Origin: an uncultured Clostridium sp.
Lineage (GTDB): Bacteria > Bacillota_I > Bacilli_A > RF39 > UBA660
Direction of reading: 5' to 3'
Assembly: GCA_902493795.1 (NCBI GenBank)
Contig: CABUQZ010000031.1
Location: 1 to 12,500 of the forward strand
DNA length: 12,500 nt
Below the pieces are notes generated by a model, which was given only the letters and a program-made list of their open reading frames with translations, had not been told where the DNA came from and did no database searches. A program made the translations under genes and the position numbers. Each line of letters opens with the position of its first letter. The first letter of the stretch is position 1. Below, one piece after another: positions 1 to 6,011 of this stretch.

Positions 1-759
1 ATATGCTAGTTCTTTATCATAAGATCTTAACAAGTCATCTTTTAATACTGCATCCTCGGCTTCCTTGATATAGTCTTCCATTATTTTTCTTCCCTTCCCT
101 ATTTTTTTAGCATAAGCTATATCTGTTTCTATTAATACCATCAAGTATCTTTCCAGTTCACTTAGCTCTTCTATGCCTTCATAATAACATTTTTCTCTTA
201 GGTTTGGAAGATATATATTAATATATGTTTTTTTGTCGATAAGAACTTTTCCCTCGTCATTTTGAACCTTATAAATATCTATTATTTTTTCGATTCCATG
301 AAAACTAAAATTATTGAAATTAATTTGAATAACTGGATGATATTTTGATTTTCTTCCTCTTTCTATTCCACTTGAATAAAGTCGATCTGCATATTCTATA
401 TTTCTTTCCATCGTATTAACATCACTATTATTGTTCATTTCAATATTAATTGTAGTACCATGAATCTTAGCTACATAATCACTTCTTAATCCTTTATCAT
501 TTTCTTTATCCTTATCAAGTTCATTCTTACTTAGTTCAAGATTATTCTTTAACTCTTCATAAGAAATATCTAGTAAAAATGATAATAAATAACAAGAATA
601 CATAAGTCTTTTTTCATTTTGAAACATCGCTTTAAACATAGTATCTGATACAATGGATAACTTTTCTCCATCCTTTCTTTTATGTAACTCTATACGATAA
701 TCTTTTCTTACCTTTAAGTCATATAAATAATCAAATTTTTGATTTTTTAAAATAGTCAT
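1..759 (-). CDS. Rpn/PD-(D/E)XK nuclease-transposase family protein (partial, C-terminus beyond left edge)
   Basis: The reading frame is open from ATG at 759 to the left edge (253 codons, no stop), so the C-terminus is missing. AGGAG about 10 nt upstream supports the start. The N-terminal part has the layout of the Rpn / PD-(D/E)XK transposase-related nuclease family: SDTMFKAMFQNEKR (residues 38-51), a helical stretch LLSFLLDISYEEL, then the putative catalytic core with D94 (in LRSDYVAKI) and E107-x-N109 (in NIEMNNN), followed by RNIEYADRLYSSGIERG. Known Rpn proteins are DNA endonucleases linked to recombination and phage defence; that role here is inferred from family. It lies downstream of two unknown genes, with only a weak hairpin and about 200 bp of AT-rich DNA between. 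No convincing promoter was found in that gap. Confidence 0.8.
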   Translation of the reverse strand, partial: MTILKNQKFDYLYDLKVRKDYRIELHKRKDGEKLSIVSDTMFKAMFQNEKRLMYSCYLLSFLLDISYEELKNNLELSKNELDKDKENDKGLRSDYVAKIHGTTINIEMNNNSDVNTMERNIEYADRLYSSGIERGRKSKYHPVIQINFNNFSFHGIEKIIDIYKVQNDEGKVLIDKKTYINIYLPNLREKCYYEGIEELSELERYLMVLIETDIAYAKKIGKGRKIMEDYIKEAEDAVLKDDLLRSYDKELAY

Positions 760-969
760 TAAAATCCAATTCTCCTTTCAAAAAAGCATACTATCACAAA
801 AGAAATTAAAAGAAAAATGACAAATTTATAAATTTAAAAGACCTATTTTTTATAAAAATAAATTTTCAAGTGAAGAAAAATAAAAATTCAACTACTCAAT
901 ATACTTAAATATGTAAAATTACAAGTTTTAAAAAAATACCAAAGAAAAAGAATAACTTTTAATTATTCT
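760..969. other. AT-rich spacer, no gene seen
   Basis: This spacer lies between the Rpn gene and the 970-1281 gene. No ORF with a ribosome site is visible on either strand. A hairpin at its right end probably ends transcription of the genes to its right. TTGTCA- and TAGTAT-like boxes occur ahead of the Rpn gene on the minus strand, but their spacing is poor, so no promoter is called. Confidence 0.5.
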
Positions 970-971
970 TT
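947..971 (-). terminator. weak hairpin terminator at the end of the unknown gene pair
   Basis: Perfect 9-bp inverted repeat (AAAGAATAA 947-955, TTATTCTTT 963-971) with a 7-nt loop, followed on the minus strand by TTCTTT. The TAA stop of the upstream gene (972-970) sits in the stem. The stem is AU-rich and the U tract broken, so efficiency is uncertain. Confidence 0.45.
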
Positions 972-1281
972 AAGCTATTTTATATTGAGTTTTACTTGTG
1001 AATAAATCCATACAATTATCGATAACAATATAATTATTATTCTCATATTCTTTATCCTTAAAATTAACAAAATACCATTTCTCATAATTAGAATCAGTAA
1101 TTATAGGCATTCTTTTAAATCCATAATAAGTATATAAAATATCCACAACTACTTTTCTTGTAAAAATATCATTTTTTAACTCATCAACAAACTCATCATA
1201 GGAATATTCAACACCAAATATTTCTTTATATTCTTCTTTCATATTAACAGTAAACACTTTATTATAATTATTCACAAACAT
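970..1281 (-). CDS. hypothetical protein, about 100 aa, translationally coupled to the upstream gene
   Basis: Not recognised. The frame could open as far up as TTG at 1296, but a GGGAGGA ribosome site lies inside the last codons of the upstream gene. The plausible starts are ATG 1281 (touching the site) or GTG 1275 (about 7 nt away, ideal spacing). GTG 1275 would give GTGAATAA, an 8-nt overlap with the upstream stop, so the two genes are almost certainly translated together. The protein is acidic and Tyr/Asn/Lys-rich, predicted soluble, with no signal peptide or membrane segment. Aromatic stretches such as DILYTYYGFKRMP and KWYFVNFKD suggest a small alpha/beta domain. It shares a transcript with the 183-aa protein, whose promoter carries the element also found ahead of the WYL operon. 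Function is unknown. Confidence 0.7.
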   Translation of the reverse strand: MFVNNYNKVFTVNMKEEYKEIFGVEYSYDEFVDELKNDIFTRKVVVDILYTYYGFKRMPIITDSNYEKWYFVNFKDKEYENNNYIVIDNCMDLFTSKTQYKIA

Positions 1282-1819
1282 TCCTCCCAAACTCAAATAC
1301 GTATTTTTTATTTCCGTTTTTAATTATATAAATTCCTTTATCATCTTTATTAAGATCATCAACTATGGTATGAAATATAATATCATTATCAATTACTTTA
1401 AAAGTAGTATCACTTAATTTTCTTATAGGTTTTCTTTTGCTATAAGCTTCATCCATATAACGATTTAAATCTACAAGTGCTTCTTCATACTTGCTATTCA
1501 TATCATAATAAGAATTATTAATATCATCATAATCATAAAACTCAATATGATCTCTACTTATTGATAAGCATCTATTATTAGAAATAATTAAATGCGATAT
1601 TCTAAAATTACTTTCTTTAAAAATATCTCTTAAATCTTTAAAGTCATAAGATAGTAATTTTTCTTGATAATATCTAAAGAAATTTTTAATCATTCCATTT
1701 CTTGATATTAATTCGTTATCAGTTACCTCAAGTAGCTTATCATCAGTATAAAAACTCTCATTAAAATAATTATTTAACTTATAAGCGTTTTTAACCTCCA
1801 TATAGTAATTTACATTCAT
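1268..1819 (-). CDS. hypothetical protein, 183 aa, first gene of a putatively WYL-controlled pair
   Basis: Not recognised. ATG 1819 is preceded by GGAGGG at good spacing and by a strong promoter (1847-1874). The protein has no membrane segment or signal peptide. The first two thirds look helical and charged (FFRYYQEKLLSYDFKDLRDIFKE near residues 47-69; a helix around DLNRYMDEAYSKRK near 116-130). The C-terminal third looks like beta strands (TTFKVIDNDIIFHTIVDDL, then GIYIIKNGNKKYVFEF). The last codons contain the ribosome site of the next gene, so the two proteins are probably made in fixed ratio. An effector controlled by the neighbouring WYL regulator is a reasonable guess from context only. 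Confidence 0.75.
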   Translation of the reverse strand: MNVNYYMEVKNAYKLNNYFNESFYTDDKLLEVTDNELISRNGMIKNFFRYYQEKLLSYDFKDLRDIFKESNFRISHLIISNNRCLSISRDHIEFYDYDDINNSYYDMNSKYEEALVDLNRYMDEAYSKRKPIRKLSDTTFKVIDNDIIFHTIVDDLNKDDKGIYIIKNGNKKYVFEFGRNVCE

Positions 1820-1846
1820 TTAAAATCCCTCCATTCATTAAAATCA

Positions 1847-1874
1847 ATTATACTTATTATTATTTATCTAACAA
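1847..1874 (-). promoter_or_regulatory. promoter of the 183-aa/100-aa gene pair
   Basis: On the minus strand: -35 TTGTTA (1869-1874), 16-bp spacer, perfect -10 TATAAT (1847-1852), about 30 bp ahead of ATG 1819. The same 16-bp architecture appears in the WYL operon promoter, and the shared element covers the -35 box in both. Confidence 0.7.
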
Positions 1875-1915
1875 CGTGATTGGTCAGAAAATGTAGATTA
1901 ACAAATGTTTGACAA
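1869..1915. promoter_or_regulatory. candidate operator copy 1, shared with the WYL operon promoter
   Basis: The plus strand reads ACAACGTGATTGGTCA at 1871-1886. The counterpart at 3153-3168 reads ACAACATCACTGGTCA (13 of 16 identical). Both begin 2 bp into the -35 box. Farther out, TTAACAAATGTTTGAC here corresponds to CTAACAAAAGTATAAC at the other site. Same register relative to two promoters flanking a regulator gene suggests an operator for that regulator; this is inference. Confidence 0.55.
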
Positions 1916-1922
1916 AACAAAA

Positions 1923-1950
1923 AAAATTACCTATTTTTTAAGGTAATTTT
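1923..1950 (-). terminator. intrinsic terminator of the WYL operon
   Basis: 9-bp stem AAAATTACC (1923-1931) / GGTAATTTT (1942-1950) with a 10-nt loop. On the minus strand it runs into a U-rich tail from the A-rich plus-strand stretch at 1913-1926. The TAG stop of the regulator (1933-1931) overlaps the stem, so coding and terminator sequence are merged. Confidence 0.7.
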
Positions 1951-2914
1951 TAATAATCATATTAATATCATTTTTTAATTTTTGTGGTTTTATTATTTCG
2001 ATTAAATCTAAATTACGTAAAACATATCTTTTAAATCCTTCTAAGTCTTTATTAGTAATTAACCTAAAATGATTTGAATCAACATATCTTATAATTGAGT
2101 TATCCCCAAATAAATCTATTACGTTATCAAGAAGTTTATTATCACAAATTATTTCTATTTCTTCCCCAATTGATCCAAACATTGATACAGTAGATTTAAC
2201 AAAGTTACTTATTTCTTTTTTTGATATTTTAAATGTAATATTGTCTTTTGATATATTTACATTTTTCATTCTATCAAGTCTATAAGTATATAATGTTTTA
2301 TATCCATCTTTAACTCCTACAACATACATTTGCTGTAACTCGTAAACTATAGCAAATGGCGATATAGTATGAAGCCCTGTGTTGATATTATTAAGTTTGG
2401 GATCAAGTACATACTTATAATAATCAAAAGTTATTTTTTTATTGTTATAAATGGCATTTGATATATCTTCAATATTCTTAACTATTTCCTTATTAGTAGT
2501 TTTAACCCCACTATCACTATAAACATGATAATCTTTTAATTTTTCATTTTCATAAACATTTTGCATATGTTTACACTTACTAATAATTTCTTTAGAAACA
2601 GAATTAGGAATAAAAGTTGAGTATGAAAAAGTATCAATGATAGCACGTATTTCTCCACTTTCAAAGTCCATATCTGGATTTTTCAAAAGATAATAACCTT
2701 TTCTATTATCATTCCAAGTAACAATATCATAATCAAACTTTTCAATTAATAAGTTAATATTTCTTCTAATTGTTCTGGGATCAATTTCAACATCATATAT
2801 TTCTTTTATATATTTTTTTATATCATTTATCTGTAACATATGATCAGCATCAGAATATTTTTTTAATACATTTAAAATGTATAATATATTACCATTCTGT
2901 GTATAAACTTCCAT
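1931..2914 (-). CDS. WYL-domain transcriptional regulator (HTH + WYL + WCX)
   Basis: 327 aa, a normal length for a WYL regulator. Residues about 10-60 form an HTH: helix ILYILNVLKKY, then INDIKKYI and the recognition helix around DPRTIRRNINLLIE, followed by a wing ending GYYLL (73-77). Residues about 145-222 are the WYL domain: KKITFDYYKY, HTISPFAIVY, MYVVGVKDG and the signature YRLDRMKNV (211-219). The W-Y-L triplet is M197-Y198-V199 here. Residues about 245-325 look like the WCX extension. Such proteins are DNA-binding repressors or activators sensing small or nucleic-acid ligands, and several control phage-defence loci. It is the second gene of an operon; the stop of the 59-aa gene overlaps its AGGAGGG site. 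Its likely targets are its own promoter and that of 1268-1819, which share an element. Confidence 0.88.
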   Translation of the reverse strand: MEVYTQNGNILYILNVLKKYSDADHMLQINDIKKYIKEIYDVEIDPRTIRRNINLLIEKFDYDIVTWNDNRKGYYLLKNPDMDFESGEIRAIIDTFSYSTFIPNSVSKEIISKCKHMQNVYENEKLKDYHVYSDSGVKTTNKEIVKNIEDISNAIYNNKKITFDYYKYVLDPKLNNINTGLHTISPFAIVYELQQMYVVGVKDGYKTLYTYRLDRMKNVNISKDNITFKISKKEISNFVKSTVSMFGSIGEEIEIICDNKLLDNVIDLFGDNSIIRYVDSNHFRLITNKDLEGFKRYVLRNLDLIEIIKPQKLKNDINMIIKNYLKK

Positions 2915-2922
2915 AAACCCTC

Positions 2923-3102
2923 CTATTTATAAGAAAAAGAAAACTTACATCTAGATATCCTTTTAACAAGTCCTTTAAATCTAGAAATAAAATCAATTGC
3001 TTTTATATAGTCTTCTGAATTCAACTTACACAAATCAACTGAATAATCCCCTTTATCCTTTACTAATAAAACAATATCTTCATATTTTTGTATAACTATC
3101 AT
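2923..3102 (-). CDS. 59-aa hypothetical protein cotranscribed with the WYL regulator
   Basis: Short ORF starting MIVIQKYEDIVLLVKDKGDY and ending RCKFSFSYK. ATG 3102 has a near-perfect GGAGGAG site. The TAG stop (2925-2923) is embedded in the AGGAGGG ribosome site of the WYL gene, 8 bp before its ATG, so translation is probably coupled. The sequence is basic at the C-terminus (KGLVKRISRCK) with a predicted strand-strand-helix pattern and no membrane segment. No family is recognised. Position as leader gene of a regulator operon would fit a small accessory or ligand-binding partner of the regulator, but that is conjecture. The good ribosome site and tight packing argue that it is a real gene. 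Confidence 0.75.
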   Translation of the reverse strand: MIVIQKYEDIVLLVKDKGDYSVDLCKLNSEDYIKAIDFISRFKGLVKRISRCKFSFSYK

Positions 3103-3128
3103 CTTAACTCCTCCTAAATATAAAACTA

Positions 3129-3156
3129 ATTATAAATATTTAAGAAAAGTATACAA
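3129..3156 (-). promoter_or_regulatory. promoter of the 59-aa gene / WYL operon
   Basis: On the minus strand: -35 TTGTAT (3151-3156), 16-bp spacer, perfect -10 TATAAT (3129-3134), 27 bp ahead of ATG 3102. The layout matches the promoter at 1847-1874. Confidence 0.65.
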
Positions 3157-3192
3157 CATCACTGGTCACACATTGTCTAACAAAAGTATAAC
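3151..3192. promoter_or_regulatory. candidate operator copy 2 (WYL autoregulation)
   Basis: ACAACATCACTGGTCA at 3153-3168 overlaps the -35 box in the same register as copy 1, with a second conserved block (CTAACAAAAGTATAAC) outside it. Binding here would give autoregulation, as is common for WYL repressors. Binding itself is inferred. Confidence 0.55.
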
Positions 3193-3219
3193 AAAAAAAG
3201 CTAGGTTTTCCTAGCTTTT
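3193..3219 (-). terminator. intrinsic terminator of the abiE operon
   Basis: Perfect 10-bp stem AAAAGCTAGG (3196-3205) / CCTAGCTTTT (3210-3219) with a TTTT loop. On the minus strand it is followed by seven U residues (3199-3193). It lies 42 bp past the abiEii stop and just upstream of the WYL operon promoter. Confidence 0.85.
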
Positions 3220-3261
3220 AGCTACTATTTTCCTATTCATAGGTACATAAACAATTTATAA

Positions 3262-4122
3262 TTATAGATTATTTTTTGTGATTTCTATAAAAAATTCACT
3301 ATTCCACATATTTAAACTTTCTGTATTCTTAATAAATGGTATGACATCATTCTTTGAATCAATATAATCTATTTCTTCAAATTTTTTTATTAACAACTCT
3401 TTCAATTTGTTTATATCAAAATCTTCTCGAGAATCTATATAATTGGATTCAATTAGTTTATTTCTAACTAGTTCAATATTTACTTTTGTATTATTTGCTA
3501 AGAAAAAAATATAGTCATATAAATCTCTTCCCTTAGTTCTTGTCTTCCAACCACGACATAATATTGCATGAATTTTTCCTGCAAATAATGATTCTTTATC
3601 ATATAGTTTTATTTGATGTGGACTTGGAAGCAATTTATATTGTAGCTCATATATTGCCCCTAATGGGGGATTAATATCTATTTCAAATTTTATTTTTATT
3701 TTCTTTAGGATATGATCATATTCATGATTTTCCTCATTTGGAAAGAATTTTAATATGTGTTCTATTGTATCCCCTTTTAAAAATGCAGAAGTTATATTAG
3801 AATCATTACTCTTTTGTTTAGTACTTATTTCTAGATTTAATCCATAAGATTTTATTTCTTTTTCAATATATACAAAATATTTACTTAAATCAAAATTCTT
3901 ATTTGGTTTGACTAATGCAAAATCTAAATCTTCTGAAAATCTATCCAGTTTGTAAAATATTCTTAATGCAGTTCCTCCATAGAAAGCTGCTTCATCAAAA
4001 AAACCACCTCTTGATAAACCAGACAATACTAACTCCTGAATAATTTCTTTTAATGCATTTATTTCGTCATTTATATTATATATTTCATAATGACTAAGCA
4101 TTTGTTTAATAATATTATTCAT
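3262..4122 (-). CDS. abiEii: AbiEii-family nucleotidyltransferase toxin
   Basis: 286 aa, the expected size for an AbiEii/AbiGii (DUF1814-type) toxin, a DNA-polymerase-beta-like nucleotidyltransferase that blocks growth in type IV toxin-antitoxin and abortive-infection systems. Visible motifs: GGTALR (49-54) followed by RFSEDLDFAL (61-70) with the S63-x-D65-x-D67 nucleotide/metal site; an acidic strand KFEIDI (145-150); and the C-terminal pair FAGKIHAILCR (180-190) and KGRDLYDYIFF (197-207), including K183 and R199/D200/Y202/D203. All key positions look intact. ATG 4122 overlaps the end of the antitoxin gene by 8 nt, with GAGG upstream in that gene, so the pair is translationally coupled. No membrane segment. 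A target, such as a tRNA, cannot be read from sequence. Confidence 0.9.
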   Translation of the reverse strand: MNNIIKQMLSHYEIYNINDEINALKEIIQELVLSGLSRGGFFDEAAFYGGTALRIFYKLDRFSEDLDFALVKPNKNFDLSKYFVYIEKEIKSYGLNLEISTKQKSNDSNITSAFLKGDTIEHILKFFPNEENHEYDHILKKIKIKFEIDINPPLGAIYELQYKLLPSPHQIKLYDKESLFAGKIHAILCRGWKTRTKGRDLYDYIFFLANNTKVNIELVRNKLIESNYIDSREDFDINKLKELLIKKFEEIDYIDSKNDVIPFIKNTESLNMWNSEFFIEITKNNL

Positions 4123-4705
4123 CTTTATTCCTCATCATATATTTAGCAAGTAAGTTGACATTTGTTGAATGATATAAATTGCTTAACTTTTCTATTTTAC
4201 TATAATTTAATTTTTTAAACTCATCCTCATCAATTCTTAAATCATTAAAAAGCATATTTTCTAAAGCTTGATAATTACTTATAGGAGATAGTGTATATAA
4301 TTTATCGCATAATGCCTTTTCTGGCGTTGCAATTTGATATGAATACTCTCTTTCAGTTTTTAATATAATTTCTTCTGGATATGCTAAATTTGGTATATCT
4401 CTATACGTAAATACTCCAAAATCAGTATTATATTGCTTTTTCTTTTTTTTATCAAAAGTTGCACAAGTGATAGTATTCACTCTTTCTGGAATCAATCCAT
4501 AAAATGATAAAGCATATTCAAACGAAATATATGATGGACCATAAATACTTCCTGCTAATAAATATCCTGGGGTGTTTTGATTTGTCTCATATAATCCAGT
4601 AATTATTTTGAATAATTTTTTATTTTTTATATCTCGGCTTATTTTACTATTTTTGTTAGAATAATCATTAAATTTTTCTTTAGCTATAGCATTAGTTATT
4701 ATCAT
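4115..4705 (-). CDS. abiEi: AbiEi-family antitoxin / transcriptional autorepressor
   Basis: 196 aa, typical of AbiEi antitoxins. Residues about 1-45 match the N-terminal winged-helix region (SRDIKNKKLFKIITGLYETN). The core has family landmarks: YLLAGSIYGPSYISFEYALSFYGLIPE (48-74), TITCATFDKKKK (78-89), FGVFTYRDI, and the strongly conserved IATPEKALCDKLYTL (124-138). In studied type IV systems the antitoxin does not bind the toxin but represses the operon by binding inverted repeats in its promoter; this gene has such repeats immediately upstream. It is first in the operon, with a GAGGTGAAA ribosome site that is part of one repeat arm. The start at 4705 is set by that site. Confidence 0.88.
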   Translation of the reverse strand: MIITNAIAKEKFNDYSNKNSKISRDIKNKKLFKIITGLYETNQNTPGYLLAGSIYGPSYISFEYALSFYGLIPERVNTITCATFDKKKKKQYNTDFGVFTYRDIPNLAYPEEIILKTEREYSYQIATPEKALCDKLYTLSPISNYQALENMLFNDLRIDEDEFKKLNYSKIEKLSNLYHSTNVNLLAKYMMRNKDE

Positions 4706-4750
4706 ATTTTCACCTCACAATATCATTATATAGTATTTTGTGGTGAAAAT
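4706..4750. promoter_or_regulatory. abiE promoter with inverted-repeat operator
   Basis: ATTTTCACC (4706-4714) and GGTGAAAAT (4742-4750) form a perfect 9-bp inverted repeat. It extends imperfectly into ACAA/TTGT and flanks a perfect minus-strand -10 TATAAT (4725-4730). One arm is the ribosome site of abiEi, so a bound repressor would cover both the -10 and translation start region. This fits AbiEi autorepression; binding is inferred. No good -35 is visible. Confidence 0.55.
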
Positions 4751-4761
4751 CGACTATTTTG

Positions 4762-4816
4762 TTACAATATGATATATTTTTGTATAATATTGTAAAATAT
4801 AATATATTTTGTATAA
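4762..4816. repeat. second inverted repeat and tandem AT-rich repeat upstream of abiE
   Basis: TTACAATAT (4762-4770) and ATATTGTAA (4787-4795) form a perfect 9-bp inverted repeat with 16 bp between. Overlapping this, about 23 bp is repeated in tandem (4764-4787 and 4794-4816, both ending in a TGTATAA sequence). It could be a second AbiEi site or simply AT-rich promoter DNA. Confidence 0.4.
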
Positions 4817-4909
4817 AAGTGGAATTAGATTTATTTCAAGTTTTTTATACACATTAAAAATTTTGAATATTTTTGTTAATCCAAAACATAATTTAGACAT
4901 ATTTCTTTG

Positions 4910-4947
4910 AAGAATTTTGCCTTTATTTGATTAAACATAAAATTCTT
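4910..4947. repeat. AT-rich hairpin downstream of the DUF3789-like gene
   Basis: AAGAATTTT (4910-4918) and AAAATTCTT (4939-4947) form a 9-bp inverted repeat with a 20-nt loop. It could be a weak terminator for the 33-aa gene, but no clean U tract follows on either strand. Nothing else is seen in 4817-4969. Confidence 0.3.
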
Positions 4948-4969
4948 TTACAATTTATCTTTTTTCATA

Positions 4970-5071
4970 TTAATCATCATTCAGTCTATTAATTTGTAAA
5001 CAACACATTACAGTTATACCTGTTAATCCTCCAGATATTAAACCAAGTACAAAGAGTAATAATTCTTTCAT
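4970..5071 (-). CDS. DUF3789-like 33-aa single-pass membrane peptide
   Basis: Reads MKELLLFVLGLISGGLTGIT and then VMCCLQINRLNDD. A glycine-rich hydrophobic helix (residues about 4-24) is followed by the CLQINR tail, the pattern of DUF3789 peptides of Bacillota, often found on phages and conjugative elements. ATG 5071 has a good AGGAG site 8 nt upstream; the ATG at 5075 is out of frame and gives no similar protein. Function is unknown for the family; a small inner-membrane accessory peptide is likely. It stands alone between the abiE operon and the polysaccharide operon, which supports a mobile or accessory origin for this side of the window. Confidence 0.75.
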   Translation of the reverse strand: MKELLLFVLGLISGGLTGITVMCCLQINRLNDD

Positions 5072-5091
5072 ACATTCTTCTCCTCTCTAAA

Positions 5092-5297
5092 AATAAAGTG
5101 TTTTGGACAAACCAACATTATTTTTGTTTAGCCAATTCTTATAATCATTATATGAAAAAATATCTAAAAGTTTAGCAATAATACCTCATATAAAAAAACT
5201 AGACACAATTATTGTCAATTACTATTTCTTTTAAATACATTCATATTTAACTAAATCATAATGGCATCTCAAATACAATTATTACACCTTAACATAA
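5092..5297. other. intergenic region ahead of the 33-aa gene
   Basis: No further gene is seen. On the minus strand a consensus TTGACA lies at 5218-5213 with TTTTAT 17 bp downstream, and a CATATAATG box lies closer to the gene (around 5150). Either could give the transcript of the 33-aa gene. The assignment is weak. Confidence 0.35.
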
Positions 5298-5329
5298 AAA
5301 ATCCTAAGAAAGCAATTTCTTAGGATTTT
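5298..5329 (-). terminator. strong intrinsic terminator of the cps phosphoregulation operon
   Basis: Perfect 14-bp stem AAAATCCTAAGAAA (5298-5311) / TTTCTTAGGATTTT (5316-5329) with a GCAA-complement tetraloop, and a U-rich tail on the minus strand. The last codons and TAG stop (5306-5304) of the phosphatase gene form part of the stem. Confidence 0.88.
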
Positions 5330-6011
5330 CTTTTGTTAATTTATCAAATTCTTCTTCGTTAATATATTTTAATATTTCTTTTTTAGCATCACTTAATGTT
5401 GAATAGTCACTTTTTTTATGATGTATATCAGTAGCTAAATAAGAGACCATATTTTCTTTTAACATTCTAGTTATAACCTTTTTAGCATGAGATCCATATC
5501 TTCCTATAATACTTTCTAGATTACATTGAAAATAAAGTCCCATATCTTTAAGTTCATATATTAAATCAAAGTCTTCTTGAAAACTCAAATATCTTTCAGG
5601 ATGAGCAAGAATTACTTTATAACCCTTGCTTAGTATAAAGCTAAATACTTCTTGATAATTAGGATACTCTCCATTCATAGGAAGTTCTATAAGTAAATAT
5701 TTAGTATCATTTAATGAACTAATTATTCCCCTTTTTAGAAGTTCTACAATATCATCATCCATAAATATTTCATTTCCTAAATATAAATTAATATCTATTT
5801 TATTCTTTTTAACTTCTTTTTTTAACTTCTCCAATAATTTTAAATTATCCTTTTTTGAAGAAGTATACCTACTACAAGTAATATAGTGAGGAGTAAGTAT
5901 TATATCTGTATATCCACACTTTTCTAAATCTTTTAAAACATCAATACTATCTTCTAATGACAAAGAACCATCATCTATTCCATACAACAAATGATTGTGT
6001 ATATCTATCAT
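5304..6011 (-). CDS. CpsB/YwqE-type PHP-domain protein-tyrosine phosphatase
   Basis: 235 aa, matching the manganese-dependent CpsB/YwqE/Wzb-like phosphatases of the PHP superfamily, which dephosphorylate the tyrosine kinase controlling exopolysaccharide or capsule export. Metal-site residues are all in place: D3-I-H5-N-H7 at the N-terminus with IDDGS (12-16), TPHY with H42, LGNEIF with E81, LAHPERY with H137 and E139-R140, and TDIHH with D195 and H197. Cytoplasmic, no membrane segment. Its ATG overlaps the kinase stop as TAATG, with GGAG 11 nt upstream, so it is translationally coupled to its substrate's gene. It is the last gene of the operon and its 3' end is inside the terminator stem. Confidence 0.92.
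   Translation of the reverse strand: MIDIHNHLLYGIDDGSLSLEDSIDVLKDLEKCGYTDIILTPHYITCSRYTSSKKDNLKLLEKLKKEVKKNKIDINLYLGNEIFMDDDIVELLKRGIISSLNDTKYLLIELPMNGEYPNYQEVFSFILSKGYKVILAHPERYLSFQEDFDLIYELKDMGLYFQCNLESIIGRYGSHAKKVITRMLKENMVSYLATDIHHKKSDYSTLSDAKKEILKYINEEEFDKLTKENPKKLLS

Noticed and set aside
4762..4816. CRISPR or iteron-like origin from the tandem AT repeats
   Set aside because: Only two imperfect copies are present, there is no spacer regularity, and no replication or cas gene is nearby.
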